A stretch of 64,000 nt of DNA. Origin: Myxococcales bacterium. GTDB lineage: Bacteria; Myxococcota_A; Polyangia; Palsa-1104. Location of the stretch: assembly GCA_003170275.1 (NCBI GenBank), contig PNAM01000089.1:33682-97681 (forward strand). The letters run 5' to 3'. A program made the translations under genes and the position numbers. Of the stretch, positions 25,030-35,939 are shown piece by piece (the stretch's first letter is position 1; each line of letters starts with the position of its first letter). Below the pieces are notes generated by a model. The model was given only the letters and a program-made list of their open reading frames with translations. It was not told the origin of the DNA and made no database searches.

Positions 25030-26424
25030 TTGCCGCCTCCCAGCGCCCTCGCCATCGGCCTAACCATTTGTGCCGCCACGGTTTTTGGCTGCAACGACAC
25101 CGCCGTGGTGGTGCGCGTGGAGAGCGATCGCGGTCCGTCGGAGCTGGACGCGATCTGTCTTCAGCTCGACGCCGCCGGGTCGTCGCGCTTCGGCCGGCGC
25201 TACCAGCTGGCGACACGACCGCTGCCGCAGACGCTCACCGCGCTGGCTGGCGGGCGCACCAGCTTTCAAGCGATCGTGTACGGGCTCAAGAACGGCATCG
25301 AAGTCGCTCGCACGCGGCGACAGCTCGCGTTCAAGGACGGCGCGGTCGAGCTCGTGAGCCTGCCGCTCGACACGTGCGTGCCGGCTCCGTCGAGCGGAAC
25401 GTTTCGCCTGGCCGGCAACGTGCCGGGCGCGATCGATCGCGCGCTCCTCGAGCCGGCGGCCTCGGGCGGGCTGGCGCTCGCGCTCGGCGCCGGGCAGGCG
25501 TTGCGTGACGCGGCCAGCGCAACCGGCCTGACCGCGCTGCAGGCTGGAACGCCGGCGGCGCCCGCGGGTGCGGTGGCGCAGCTGTTGGCGGTCGATCTGG
25601 ACGGGGACTGCCTGCAGGACGCGGTGCTGCTGCCGGCCGGCGCGCCGCCCGTGTTGTGGATGCGCGCGGCCGACGGCACGTTCAGCGAGCTGGCCGGCGC
25701 GCTCGCGATCTCGACGCCCCAGCGCGGCGTGGCGGCGGGCGACGTGGACGGCGACGGCACGACCGATCTGGTGCTGGTCGGCGGCGGCGAGGTGCACGTG
25801 CTGCTCAACGACGGCGCCGGCCACTTCCACGAGCTCGGCGGCGCGTTCGACACCGCGCCCACCGACGCGACCCAGGTGGCGCTCGGCGATCTCGACGGCG
25901 ACGGCCACCTCGATGCGGTCGTGGCGCAGGGCTCGGCCATGCCCGACGTGACGCGCGTGTACCTGAACGACGCCAAGGGCTCGGGCCACTTCGCGCTGGC
26001 GGTGGCCGCGCTGCCGCCGCTCAAGGAGCGCGCGACCGCGTTGGCGCTGGCCGACGTGGACCTCGACGGCGATCTCGATCTGATCGTCGCGCACGCGGGC
26101 GCGCCGGTGCGGCTGTACCTCAACCGCGGCAACGCGTTCCTCGAGGACCGCTCGTTCGGCGGGCTGCCCGACCAGCTCGCCGGCGACGTGCAGACGCTGC
26201 TGGCGGTCGATCTCAACGCCGACTGCCTGCCCGATCTGGTCGTGCCGCGCGCCGGCGCCGCGCCGCTGGTCTGGCTGAACGCGGGGCAGGGCACGTTCGT
26301 CGCCGGCCCGGCGCTCGACGGCGGCGCTGCGCTCGGCGCGGTCGCCGACGACGTCACCGACGACGGGCTGCCGGATCTGCTGCTGTTCTCCGCGACCGGC
26401 CTGCAGCTCGAGGTGCAGCAGTGA
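25030..26424 (+). CDS. FG-GAP/VCBS-repeat lipoprotein
   Basis: A 464-residue lipoprotein with a TTG start at 25030; MPPPSALAIGLTICAATVFGCN gives a signal with lipobox VFGC. From about residue 180 it carries at least five FG-GAP/EF-loop repeats with calcium-binding cores such as DLDGDCLQDAVLL, DVDGDGTTDLVLV, DLDGDGHLDAVVA, DVDLDGDLDLIVA and DLNADCLPDLVVP, predicting a beta-propeller that binds calcium and, in family members, proteins or glycans. Its stop overlaps the start of the TPR/membrane gene (GTGA), so the two are co-translated. Confidence 0.85.
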   Translation: MPPPSALAIGLTICAATVFGCNDTAVVVRVESDRGPSELDAICLQLDAAGSSRFGRRYQLATRPLPQTLTALAGGRTSFQAIVYGLKNGIEVARTRRQLAFKDGAVELVSLPLDTCVPAPSSGTFRLAGNVPGAIDRALLEPAASGGLALALGAGQALRDAASATGLTALQAGTPAAPAGAVAQLLAVDLDGDCLQDAVLLPAGAPPVLWMRAADGTFSELAGALAISTPQRGVAAGDVDGDGTTDLVLVGGGEVHVLLNDGAGHFHELGGAFDTAPTDATQVALGDLDGDGHLDAVVAQGSAMPDVTRVYLNDAKGSGHFALAVAALPPLKERATALALADVDLDGDLDLIVAHAGAPVRLYLNRGNAFLEDRSFGGLPDQLAGDVQTLLAVDLNADCLPDLVVPRAGAAPLVWLNAGQGTFVAGPALDGGAALGAVADDVTDDGLPDLLLFSATGLQLEVQQ

Positions 26425-27269
26425 TCCGCCTCGCGCTCGCGCTCGCACTCGCGTTCGCGCTCACGGGGATCGCGCAGGCCGACGTCAACGGCACGCTCGC
26501 CGATGGAGAAAAGCGTTACGCCGATCAAGAGTACCGCGCCGCCATCGAGACCTTCCAGACGGTGCTCGGCGACTCGGGCTCGACGCGCGATCAGCGCGCG
26601 CGCGCGTTCGAGTACATCGGGCTCTCGTGGCTCATCCTCGGCAAGAAGCAGCGCGCGCGCGAAGCGTTCGAGAACGTGCTCTCGATCGACGCGCACTACG
26701 CGCTGTCGGATCCGGCGCGCTCGCCCAAGCTGCGCGAGTTCTTCGAGGAGGTGCGCGGCAGCTTCGTGCCCGGCTACGGCAAGGGCGCGTCGACCGAGGT
26801 GGAGCTCGAGCACGCCGCGCCCGCCGGCGCGATCGGCGGCCGGCCGCTGGAGGTCGCGGTGGTGGTGACGCGCGGCGCGCCGCTGGTGCACGACGTGGCG
26901 CTGCACAGCCGGCGGCAGGGCCTGCTCGCGTTCTCCGTCGAGCGCCTGCATCCGGAGAGCGGCCGCTTCGCGCAATCGTTCGCGCCGCCGCGCGAGCCGA
27001 CCGACTACGTGCTCGAATATTACCTGGAGGCGCGCGACGACCAGGGGCGCGTGGTGGCGCGCGTCGCCTCGCCCGAGCGCCCGCTCGCGCTGCCGGTCAA
27101 GGGCGCGCCGCTCCCGCCGGTCGCCTGGTACAAGCGCTGGTACGTCTGGGCTGCCGTCGGTGCGGTGGTCGCCGGCGTGGCCATCGGCGCCACCGTCGCC
27201 GCCACCGCCCAGCGCGCTCCCGACGGCTCGCTCCCGCCCGGCAAGGTGACGCTGGGCCTGACGTTCTGA
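26421..27269 (+). CDS. Exported TPR protein with C-terminal membrane helix
   Basis: A 282-residue protein from GTG 26421 with a signal peptide (MIRLALALALAFALTGIAQA). Residues about 25-110 hold tetratricopeptide-type helices (LADGEKRYADQEYRAAIETF), the middle is a beta-rich domain, and the C-terminus has a Trp-rich membrane segment (WYVWAAVGAVVAGVAIG) followed by a short tail ending GKVTLGLTF. The end closely resembles that of the TPR protein at 61728-62399 (WWVWTIVGVTVAGAVVAGV, ending near LGLLDG), so they are one family. Each is coupled to a large exported protein. Role unknown; perhaps anchoring or assembly of that partner. Confidence 0.75.
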   Translation: MIRLALALALAFALTGIAQADVNGTLADGEKRYADQEYRAAIETFQTVLGDSGSTRDQRARAFEYIGLSWLILGKKQRAREAFENVLSIDAHYALSDPARSPKLREFFEEVRGSFVPGYGKGASTEVELEHAAPAGAIGGRPLEVAVVVTRGAPLVHDVALHSRRQGLLAFSVERLHPESGRFAQSFAPPREPTDYVLEYYLEARDDQGRVVARVASPERPLALPVKGAPLPPVAWYKRWYVWAAVGAVVAGVAIGATVAATAQRAPDGSLPPGKVTLGLTF

Positions 27270-27303
27270 GACGCCGCTCTCAGTTTTTCGAGATCGCGCC
27301 GGG

Positions 27304-27336
27304 CCAACCGCTCGAAAGGATTCAAAGCGGTCTTGG
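27304..27336 (+). terminator. Hairpin, possible terminator after the TPR gene
   Basis: CCAACCGCT and AGCGGTCTTGG pair across a 13-base loop, with a two-base bulge (TC). It lies 35 bases after the TPR gene stop and before a T-rich stretch, and could be a terminator or a leader structure of the Kazal lipoprotein gene. No classical poly-T run follows, so the call is weak. Confidence 0.35.
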
Positions 27337-27361
27337 TTCGCTGTTTGCTTTCCGGGGCGCC

Positions 27362-27847
27362 ATGAGAATGCTCTTGGTGTTGTGCGCCGCGCTCGTCGGG
27401 TGTAGCGAGCGGCCGCTCGTGCCCTCGGGCGAGTCGCCTGATGGCGGCGCGCCGAATGATCTCGCGGCTCGCACCTGCGGCACGCGCGGCGGCGCCGACT
27501 GTCCGGCCGGCTTCTTCTGTGAGCTGTCGAATCAATGCGGCGCCGACGACTCGGGCGGCACCTGCGTGCTCGTGCCGACCGACTGCAGCGGCGAGAGCGC
27601 CAAGCAGCCGGTGTGCGGCTGCGACGGCCAGACCTACTCCAACGACTGCCTACGCCGCCAGGCCGCGACCTCGCTGGCGCACCCCAGCGCCTGCACCCCG
27701 CCAGACCCGTGCACGGCGGTGGGCGGCTACTGCGCGATGGGCGATCTGATCGAGCCGACCTGCAAAGTCGGCTTCTCTAAATCCGCGAGCATCAGCATGA
27801 CCGGCGTGTGCGGCCTCGGCATCTGCTGCGTCCCAAACCAGCACTGA
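27362..27847 (+). CDS. Kazal-domain Cys-rich lipoprotein
   Basis: A 161-residue lipoprotein (MRMLLVLCAALVGCSE, lipobox LVGC). The middle contains a Kazal/follistatin-like domain: CVLVPTDC, then PVCGCDGQTYSNDCLRRQA, the hallmark VCGxDGxTYxNxC pattern of Kazal serine-protease inhibitors, with one extra Cys. A second Cys-rich segment (VGGYCAMGDLIEPTCK, GVCGLGICC) follows. A role in inhibiting proteases at the cell surface is plausible, either self-protection during predation or against prey enzymes (inference). It starts 92 bases after the TPR gene and converges on the sigma54 activator. Confidence 0.85.
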   Translation: MRMLLVLCAALVGCSERPLVPSGESPDGGAPNDLAARTCGTRGGADCPAGFFCELSNQCGADDSGGTCVLVPTDCSGESAKQPVCGCDGQTYSNDCLRRQAATSLAHPSACTPPDPCTAVGGYCAMGDLIEPTCKVGFSKSASISMTGVCGLGICCVPNQH

Positions 27848-27858
27848 GCGTCCCCTGG

Positions 27859-29219
<1,361 letters not shown>

Positions 29220-29223
<4 letters not shown>

Positions 29224-30599
29224 CGTCGCTCGTGTGCCCTCGTCTTTCGACGTCTGCGCAACCCCGCCGCGCCGAGAAATACCACGATGAAGATCGCGTG
29301 GAAAGGACTTAGCGGGGTCCGGGCCACGCCGCAGCCACCGCTTCCGCCCGGCTCGCCTGCGTCCATTCCCGGTGCGCGCGCGTCGCGCGAGCTGGCCAGA
29401 TCGGGCGGACCGCCGTGCGGCATGGCGAAATCGGGCGGCACCGACATGTCCGGCGGCGGGTCTTGTCCGGGATAGACCACCAGCGACAGATACTGGATCT
29501 GCGACGCCTGGATGTCCGACGCGGTGATCTGGCGGCACTGCTGCGCGCTCTTGAACCCGGCCGCCGAGGCGTGCGCGCACACGTAGTGCGGGGTCACGTT
29601 GTCCACGTTGTAGACCGTGTGGGCGGGCGCGTTGGTGTTCCACGTCGACAGCACGCCGTCGACGGTGACCACCGCGGTGGTGAGCGCCTTGGCGTCGTTG
29701 CCGAACTGCGAGTCGAACACCTTGCCGACCACCGACGCGCGGTACGGCGACACGCCATAGTGAATGCCGAGCTGATTGGCCACCTGCCGTTCGACGCCGT
29801 CCGAGGGCGACGAGACCACCCCGCCCTCTTTCTTCAGATAGAGCGTGGAGGCGCCGCCGCCGTCGAGCTCCAGCGCGTCCGAGACCCCGAGGCCGGAGAG
29901 GAAGCTGCCCAATTCCTCAGCGGTCATGCCCAGCGAGTCGGCCTGATCACCGTCGACCACCGCGAGGAACAACAGGTGCGCGCCGGTGGCGTTGTCGACG
30001 CCGATCGCGGTGCGCGGCCCGGAGCGGAACGGCTCGGTGGGATCGGCGGCGTCGAAGGAAGACTGCGCCTGTCCGCCCGCCACCAGCAGCGCGCGACCGC
30101 CCACCACGCCCTCGGTGGCCAGCGCCGCCGGCGGCTGCTCGATGGCAGAAGGCAGTGACAGGTACACCTGGTTGACGTCGTCGGGGCGCCCGAACGCGAA
30201 GTAGCCCTCGGTGGCGTTGTCGGTGGCGGCGTCGCTCCACGCGGTGGTGGCGCCGATCGCGAGCCCGGCGGGGACGAAGCCGAGCGGCGCGAACAGATCG
30301 CCGTTGATCGCCACCTCCGAGGGCACACAGCCCGCCACGCCCTTCTTGCAGGCGGCGAAGTCGCTGACCGACTGCCCGCGCTCCGCCGACTGGGTCGCGT
30401 AGAGATGGATCTCCTGCGACGTCACGTCGATGGTCACCACGTGCACCTTCAGCGGCACGGTCGCGTCCACGTACACCACGTGCGTCACGCCGGGGTAGGG
30501 CGTGGTCGTGGTGGCCTGGAGGGTCGCCCGCGCGTCACGCTCGCCCAGCACGAGGAGCAATGCCATGAGCGCGAGGCAGAGCACGAGCAAACTCCGCAT
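29220..30599 (-). CDS. Phosphodiester glycosidase (NAGPA-like) with MYXO-CTERM tail
   Basis: A 459-residue exported protein with a signal peptide. Core about 45-300 matches the NAGPA/DUF2233 phosphodiester glycosidase family: VAINGDLFAPLGF, RTAIGVDNATG, LLFLAVVDGDQADSLGMTAE and DALELDGGGASTLYL. The family hydrolyses sugar-phosphodiester links, such as uncovering of GlcNAc-phosphate. Pro-rich spacer, then GGSGGCGVART, a hydrophobic helix (AIFIVVFLGAAGL) and RRRRK: a MYXO-CTERM sorting signal that anchors the protein until processed at the envelope. Precedes the FHA activator with ATGA overlap. Confidence 0.88.
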
Positions 30600-30618
30600 C
30601 TACCCGGAGGATACCACG

Positions 30619-32778
30619 CTACCAGGCGTCGATCACGACCTTGCCGCCGGGCGCGACCACCACCTCGCGCTCGCGCTTTTCGCCGGTGTCCTTGTTGGAG
30701 AGGGCCAGCTTCTGCGGCCCGGCGGGGAGCTGCAGCATGGTCATGCCTTCGGGGCCGCCGGCGGTCTGCGCGGTGATGCCGGGCGCCTTGACCTCGACGG
30801 TGCCGAAGTCGAGCCGGTGCTCGATGGTCTTGCCCTTCTCGACGGAGACCGTAGCGGAGTAGCGCAGGTACGGGCGCTCCGCCTTGAGCTGCAGCGTGTG
30901 CTTGCCTTCGGTGAGCGCGAGCGGCGCGAGCGGGCAGGTGCCGACCGCCTTGTCGTCGATGAACACGCGCGCCACCACGTTGGTCTTGAGCGCCAGGACG
31001 CCGCCTTCGCCGAGGTGCGCCTTGATGGTCTTGTGCTCACCGCCGCCGAGGGTCACGTCGTCACGAAAGTCGATGAAGCCGGGCGCGCTGATCTTGATGT
31101 GGTGCAACGCCGCGGGCTTGAGGAAGGTGTCGTGCAGCGCCGACGGCGGCATGAGCGCCAGCCCGTCGACGGTGACGGTGGCGTTGGGCGGATCGACCTC
31201 GATGCTCAGCGCTGCCACGTCACCCGACAGCGGCAGCGACGGATGGTACACAGTGCGCTCGCCCGCGTTCGGGCCGGTGATCGACAAGGTCTGCTCCAAG
31301 AAGCCGTCTTTGTGCAGCTTGACCTCGGCCCTCTTCCCGCTCGCCAGCTCGAGCGTGACCGGCGACAGCGATCCCGAGTCCTTGCCGTCGACGAACACGT
31401 GCGCGCCGGGCGGATCGCTCTCGATCACCACCGCGCCGGAGAGCCCGGTCAGCCGCAGGCGCACGCTGCTCTCGCCGTCGGCCGCCACCACCAGCTGGTC
31501 GTCGTCCTTATGGCCGATCATCGTCGAGCGGACCGCGTACGAGCGGCCCGCCTCGAGCCCGTCGACCTTGAGCGGCGCGACGCCGCGCGTGCGGCCGTCG
31601 ATATACACCGTCGCGCCGGGCGGATCGGTCTCGATCTTCAGCGTCGCCGACGGTGCGCGCCGCACATAGGGCAGCGCCACCAGCGTCACCGCGGTGATGA
31701 GCAGCAGCACCGCGAAGGTCATCATCACGGGCAACAGCGCGGTCGAGCGTGGCGGCAGCGGCGCGATGTCTTCGCGTCGCCGGCCGAGCCGCGTCGGCAG
31801 CGTGCGCACGCCCGAGACGCCCGGTCCCACCGAGCGCCCCTGCGTATCGAGGCTCTCCTGGTAGATGCCGAACGAGCGCAGCTGCGAGCGCGTCGCGCCC
31901 AGATCGAACGTACACATCACCTCGGTCGCGCGTCCGTCGAAGATGTGAAAATAGATCTCGGTCGCCGAGTTCGCCATCAGGTACAGCCCGAGCCCGGCGC
32001 CGCCCGCCTTGCGATCGATCTGCTCGGGTCCGCTCGCGTGCAGGCACTTGTCCAGGTACTGCAGCACCGTCTCTTTGTGCAGCGAGCCGAAGCTGTCGCG
32101 CACCGCCACCGCGAAGTGCTCGCCGTCGCACGCGTACTGCACCTGCGCTTTTTCCGCGACGCGCAGGCCGACGCGCTCCTTGACCGACACCTCCGCGAAC
32201 AGCGGCTTGCCGTCCTCGTCGACGGGCGCGTCGTAGAGCGCGTTCATCAGCATCTCGTCGATGCACTGATCGATCTGCTCGCGGTACTTGCGCCGCACGC
32301 CCATCGCCGAGGCGAAGTCGCCGATGGTGGCGATGGCCAGCGACTTTTCCTGATAGTCGCCGACCAGCATGTTGTAGATGCGCACGCCCCACGGCATCAC
32401 CTTCTCGAGGCCGAACAGATCGCCGTAGAGCAGCTTCGAGACCGAGCCGGACACGCTCTGCGCGCTCATCTCCTCGGCCACCAGCACCGTCGAGATGCGC
32501 GGATCGATCAGCAGCGAGACCATGCCCTCGAGCTGCGGCGCGGGCAGGATCGGCACCAGCCGCGCGCCCTCGGGCAGCCGCGCGAGCAGGCTGGTGAACG
32601 CCGGATCGGTGATCGACCAGCCCATTGCGTACAAGACCAGATCGGCCTCGATGCGGCCGGGCAGCTCCTCCGACGAGGAGAACGCCTGCACCGCGCCGCC
32701 TGCGGCCATCGCGCCGGCGATCAGGCGCTTCTGAAACGGCTTGTCCGCCGCGATCACGATCACGCGCTTCGAGAGCAT
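30619..32778 (-). CDS. Receiver-like / HATPase-like membrane protein with PEGA repeats (long paralogue)
   Basis: A 719-residue paralogue of the protein at 23022-24359. The receiver-like module (about 5-118) lacks an acceptor Asp: the expected position reads DLVLYAMGW. The join YGDLFGLEKVMPWGVRIYNM (118-137) and the HATPase-like module (about 150-295: DEMLMNALYDAP with Asn179, VRDSFGSL, GGAGLGL at 259-265) match the short form closely. A membrane helix (about 347-370) is followed by several PEGA-like modules outside (ETDPPGATVYIDGRTRG, ESDPPGAHVFVDGKDSG, EVDPPNATVTVDGLAL, then more diverged ones), so the outer half resembles PEGA tails of myxobacterial Ser/Thr kinases. No phosphotransfer His. 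Likely senses the envelope and controls a cytoplasmic partner; unproven. Confidence 0.78.
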   Translation of the reverse strand: MLSKRVIVIAADKPFQKRLIAGAMAAGGAVQAFSSSEELPGRIEADLVLYAMGWSITDPAFTSLLARLPEGARLVPILPAPQLEGMVSLLIDPRISTVLVAEEMSAQSVSGSVSKLLYGDLFGLEKVMPWGVRIYNMLVGDYQEKSLAIATIGDFASAMGVRRKYREQIDQCIDEMLMNALYDAPVDEDGKPLFAEVSVKERVGLRVAEKAQVQYACDGEHFAVAVRDSFGSLHKETVLQYLDKCLHASGPEQIDRKAGGAGLGLYLMANSATEIYFHIFDGRATEVMCTFDLGATRSQLRSFGIYQESLDTQGRSVGPGVSGVRTLPTRLGRRREDIAPLPPRSTALLPVMMTFAVLLLITAVTLVALPYVRRAPSATLKIETDPPGATVYIDGRTRGVAPLKVDGLEAGRSYAVRSTMIGHKDDDQLVVAADGESSVRLRLTGLSGAVVIESDPPGAHVFVDGKDSGSLSPVTLELASGKRAEVKLHKDGFLEQTLSITGPNAGERTVYHPSLPLSGDVAALSIEVDPPNATVTVDGLALMPPSALHDTFLKPAALHHIKISAPGFIDFRDDVTLGGGEHKTIKAHLGEGGVLALKTNVVARVFIDDKAVGTCPLAPLALTEGKHTLQLKAERPYLRYSATVSVEKGKTIEHRLDFGTVEVKAPGITAQTAGGPEGMTMLQLPAGPQKLALSNKDTGEKREREVVVAPGGKVVIDAW

Positions 32779-32816
32779 GAAGTGCGCACAATTTTATCAG
32801 AGATAACGGCTAATTA

Positions 32817-34154
32817 CTAAAGTTCACCGGGGCCGATGGGGAAGAAGCCGTCGAAGTAGAACTGCCACATTCGCCCAAAAGTGATGGCGCCAAACAGGTT
32901 TACGCCGATACCGACGAGGATGAGCGCCTTCCAGGTGCGCGTCATCGGCCGGTTGCCGATCGCTAGCAACATCATCAGCGCGAACAGGTAATCGAGGCTG
33001 AAGCGATAGCCGAACTGCACCCAGCCGTCGTTCTGGTACAGGAAGCTCATCAGCGCGATCGGCGCCACCGTCACCCACAGCGCGCGGTGCAGCGTCGATT
33101 GATCGCGCGGCCACAGCAGATAGATCAGCGCGGGTGTGGTGATCAGCATCGACAGGCCGTGCCAGCCGATCTGCAGGTACGGCGGTTTCGCCAGCAGCTT
33201 GGGCGTGAGCGTGAAGGCCACCGCCAGGTTGCGCGCGAGGAACGAGTAGTTGAACAGGCCGTAGCGCTGGATGCGATCGGTCCAGCGCACGTTGAGGTAG
33301 AAGTGCCCGAACTCGGAGAGCGAGTGGAAGCGCGCCCAGTTGAACGCCGCGCCCGCCGCGCCGAGCAGCAGCACCGGGACGCCGACCTTGAAAAGCGTGC
33401 GCACGATCGGTTTTTGCGCGCGCCACGTTTCGTAGAGGAAGAAGATTCCCCAGAAGCCCATCTGCGGGCGCGTCAGCACGATGCCGCCGAGCAGCAGGCC
33501 CGCCCAGATCGGTTGGCGCGCTTCGAACGAGGCGAGCACGAACAGGCCGGTGAGCACCGTTGCGACGATGTGCGCGGTGTACCAGACCTGGCCGATCACC
33601 GACGAGTAGTAGTAGACGCTGCCCAGGCCGAACATGGCGGTCAGCCACAGGTCGTCCGACTCGGAGCGGTTCGAGTCGCCGCGCTGCGAGAGGCGGCGCA
33701 AGACCACGAACAGCAGCATCGGGCCGAGCGCCGCGAGGATTACGGTGAAGATCACGTCGTTGAACGCCAGGCCCCAGATCGCGACGAACGGCAAGAACAG
33801 CACCGCCGGGAAGGGTGGGAACGAGACGTAGTATTTCTTCCAGCGGTTGGCGATCAGATCGTCGGTGACGGTCTCGATCTTGCCGCCCAGCTGGCGGAAC
33901 TTGTACGGCAGCGAGCGCAGGTAGCAGCCGGCCAGCGTGCGGCCGTCCTTGAGGTGCAGATACTCGACCTCGGCCCAGTCGTTCTGGCTCGGCGGCGAGC
34001 GGCCGAGATCGAGCCGCTTCTCCATCCACATCTTGGCCAGGTACGAGAAGTGGGTATCGCTCGACGCGCGGCGCAGGCGCCCGCCCGACGCGCCCGCATA
34101 CATGGCGAGCGCCAGGAGATAGATACCGATCGCGACCTTCCATTCGCGTCTCAA
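32817..34154 (-). CDS. Polytopic membrane protein, GT-C glycosyltransferase candidate
   Basis: A 445-residue integral membrane protein with about 10 hydrophobic helices. The first loop has a SSDTHFSYLAKMW motif, an acidic residue after the first helix as in GT-C glycosyltransferases using lipid-linked sugars. Long hydrophilic loops and a WPRDQSTLHRAL segment also fit. No specific family can be named from sequence. It lies 21 bases downstream of the GT39-like gene and 38 bases upstream of the PEGA paralogue on the same strand, inside the tight envelope cluster. Confidence 0.7.
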   Translation of the reverse strand: MRREWKVAIGIYLLALAMYAGASGGRLRRASSDTHFSYLAKMWMEKRLDLGRSPPSQNDWAEVEYLHLKDGRTLAGCYLRSLPYKFRQLGGKIETVTDDLIANRWKKYYVSFPPFPAVLFLPFVAIWGLAFNDVIFTVILAALGPMLLFVVLRRLSQRGDSNRSESDDLWLTAMFGLGSVYYYSSVIGQVWYTAHIVATVLTGLFVLASFEARQPIWAGLLLGGIVLTRPQMGFWGIFFLYETWRAQKPIVRTLFKVGVPVLLLGAAGAAFNWARFHSLSEFGHFYLNVRWTDRIQRYGLFNYSFLARNLAVAFTLTPKLLAKPPYLQIGWHGLSMLITTPALIYLLWPRDQSTLHRALWVTVAPIALMSFLYQNDGWVQFGYRFSLDYLFALMMLLAIGNRPMTRTWKALILVGIGVNLFGAITFGRMWQFYFDGFFPIGPGEL

Positions 34155-34175
34155 ACGGGCGTCATCCTAGCCGAG

Positions 34176-35939
34176 TTAGCGCTTTCGTTGATAGAGGGTC
34201 ACGATCGGGACGCCCTCGTCGTCGAGCACCACCGACGGGCGGACGGTCTTGTAGAAGTCCCAGATCCAATATTCGTATTTGTTGAAGTGCTTCTCGTGGA
34301 TCACCAGCGCGAGCTCGCTCGCCTTGACGCCCGGCTCCTCGAGGCCGGTGTTGCGCAGATCGGGACGCAGGCGGCCTTCGCGCACGTCCATGTTGAGCTG
34401 CACCTGGTTGGTGTCGTGCCAGTACACCGGCGCGCCGGGCGGCGCGTGCTGGTTCAACCACGGGAGCAGGCCGGTGGTGGCGTAGCCCCAGAACTGGCGG
34501 TTCATGCCGAGATCGGCGCCGCCGGGCGGGCCGCCGGCGAGGAGGTTGTAGTGCGTCAGCCCGTACGGGTGCGAGCGCCAGGTCTCGACCAGGCTCGGCA
34601 GACAGACCAGGAGCGCGAGGCCGAGCCCGAGCGCGCGGCGCTTCGGCAGCGCGGTCGCGAGCAGCGCGTGCAGGCCGTAGCCGGCGAGCAGCGCGAGGAA
34701 CGGCAGCGTCGCGTGCCAGTGCTTGGTGGCGCCGAAGATCGGCGCGCGCGTCACGGTCATGATCGCCATCGGGAACAGCGCGTTGAGCCCGACGAGGAAG
34801 CCGGGCGCGGTCGACAGCCCCGCCGCCGGTCGTCGCGAGGTCGGCTGCACCGGCGCGCCCGCGCTGAACAGGCCGATCGGCGCTTCGACGGTGTCGGCGT
34901 GCGCCGCGTCGGGTTTGCGCAGCGTGCGTAGCCAGCCGGCGATCAGCGCGACGCCGCCGCCGAGCGAGAGCACCAGCGTAGTCACCGGCGTGGTGAGCGC
35001 GGTCATCACGTACGGGAACGACAGCGGAAACGGCGGCTTGTTGTAGTTCCGTCCGAGGAACTCCATGTTGTAATAGACGTGATGGACGTGGAAGGCGAAG
35101 TACTCCTTCCAGTGCGCGACGGTGTCGAACCACAGCCACGGCCACAGCACGAAGTAGAGGATCGGCCCGACGGTGGCCATCCACAGGAACGCGCGCGGGA
35201 TGGGCGGGATGCGGAAGCTGCGCAGCGTCGCGCGGTGCACCCACAGGTAGTGCGCGAGCAGCACGAACGGCAGGAAGAACGCGTTGTGCTTGGTGGACAG
35301 CGCGAGCCCGAAGATCACGCCGGTCTTCCACGCCCACTTCGGATCGTCGAGCGCCCGCCAGTAGGCGTACACCACCGCCACCCACAGCGCGGCGATCGGC
35401 GCGTCGAAGCAGGCCAGCTGCGCGTCGAAGAACAGGCGCGGCATGGCCACCGTCAACACCGCCGCGACCACGCCTGCGACTCTCGCCCACGCGAGCGCGC
35501 CGAACAGGAACACCATCGCCGCCATCAGCGCGGTGAGCACGTCGGTCGGCAGGCGCATCGCCTCCTCTTCGGAGAGCAGGCCGAGCGTGCGGTGCTTGTG
35601 CGGGTAGGCGATCGGGTGGCCGGGCTGCCCCTTGCACTTGCAGCGATGGAAGATGCGCCACGAAAACCCGAACAGCGTCTTCATCAACGCCGGGTGCTCG
35701 TGGTTGTAGGTGAACCAGCGGCTCACCGATTCGCGCGTGAAGCTCTTTTGCGGATGGCCGGCGAGCAGGTTGTCGCCCAGCTCGGCGTACCAGCCGTAGT
35801 ACAGCTCGGCGGCGTCGAAGTAGGTGCCTTCGTCGCGCGTGTTGCCCTGCGTGCGGCCCGCCGCGACCAGCGTGAGCAGCGTGACCGAGAACACCAGCCA
35901 GGCGATCATCCGATCGCGCTTCTCCGGCCGGCGGATCAT
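34176..35939 (-). CDS. ArnT/PMT-like glycosyltransferase (GT-C, GT39-like)
   Basis: A 587-residue polytopic membrane protein. After the first helix the first periplasmic loop has TRDEGTYFDAAELYYGW, with Asp36-Glu37 in the place of the catalytic acidic pair of the ArnT/PMT/GT39 superfamily; members transfer sugar from polyprenyl phosphate to proteins, lipid A or glycans. Eleven or more helices follow, with a C-terminal soluble part. ATG 35939 overlaps the stop of the upstream gene (ATGA); an upstream in-frame ATG at 35975 is less likely. Substrate unknown. Confidence 0.8.
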   Translation of the reverse strand: MIRRPEKRDRMIAWLVFSVTLLTLVAAGRTQGNTRDEGTYFDAAELYYGWYAELGDNLLAGHPQKSFTRESVSRWFTYNHEHPALMKTLFGFSWRIFHRCKCKGQPGHPIAYPHKHRTLGLLSEEEAMRLPTDVLTALMAAMVFLFGALAWARVAGVVAAVLTVAMPRLFFDAQLACFDAPIAALWVAVVYAYWRALDDPKWAWKTGVIFGLALSTKHNAFFLPFVLLAHYLWVHRATLRSFRIPPIPRAFLWMATVGPILYFVLWPWLWFDTVAHWKEYFAFHVHHVYYNMEFLGRNYNKPPFPLSFPYVMTALTTPVTTLVLSLGGGVALIAGWLRTLRKPDAAHADTVEAPIGLFSAGAPVQPTSRRPAAGLSTAPGFLVGLNALFPMAIMTVTRAPIFGATKHWHATLPFLALLAGYGLHALLATALPKRRALGLGLALLVCLPSLVETWRSHPYGLTHYNLLAGGPPGGADLGMNRQFWGYATTGLLPWLNQHAPPGAPVYWHDTNQVQLNMDVREGRLRPDLRNTGLEEPGVKASELALVIHEKHFNKYEYWIWDFYKTVRPSVVLDDEGVPIVTLYQRKR

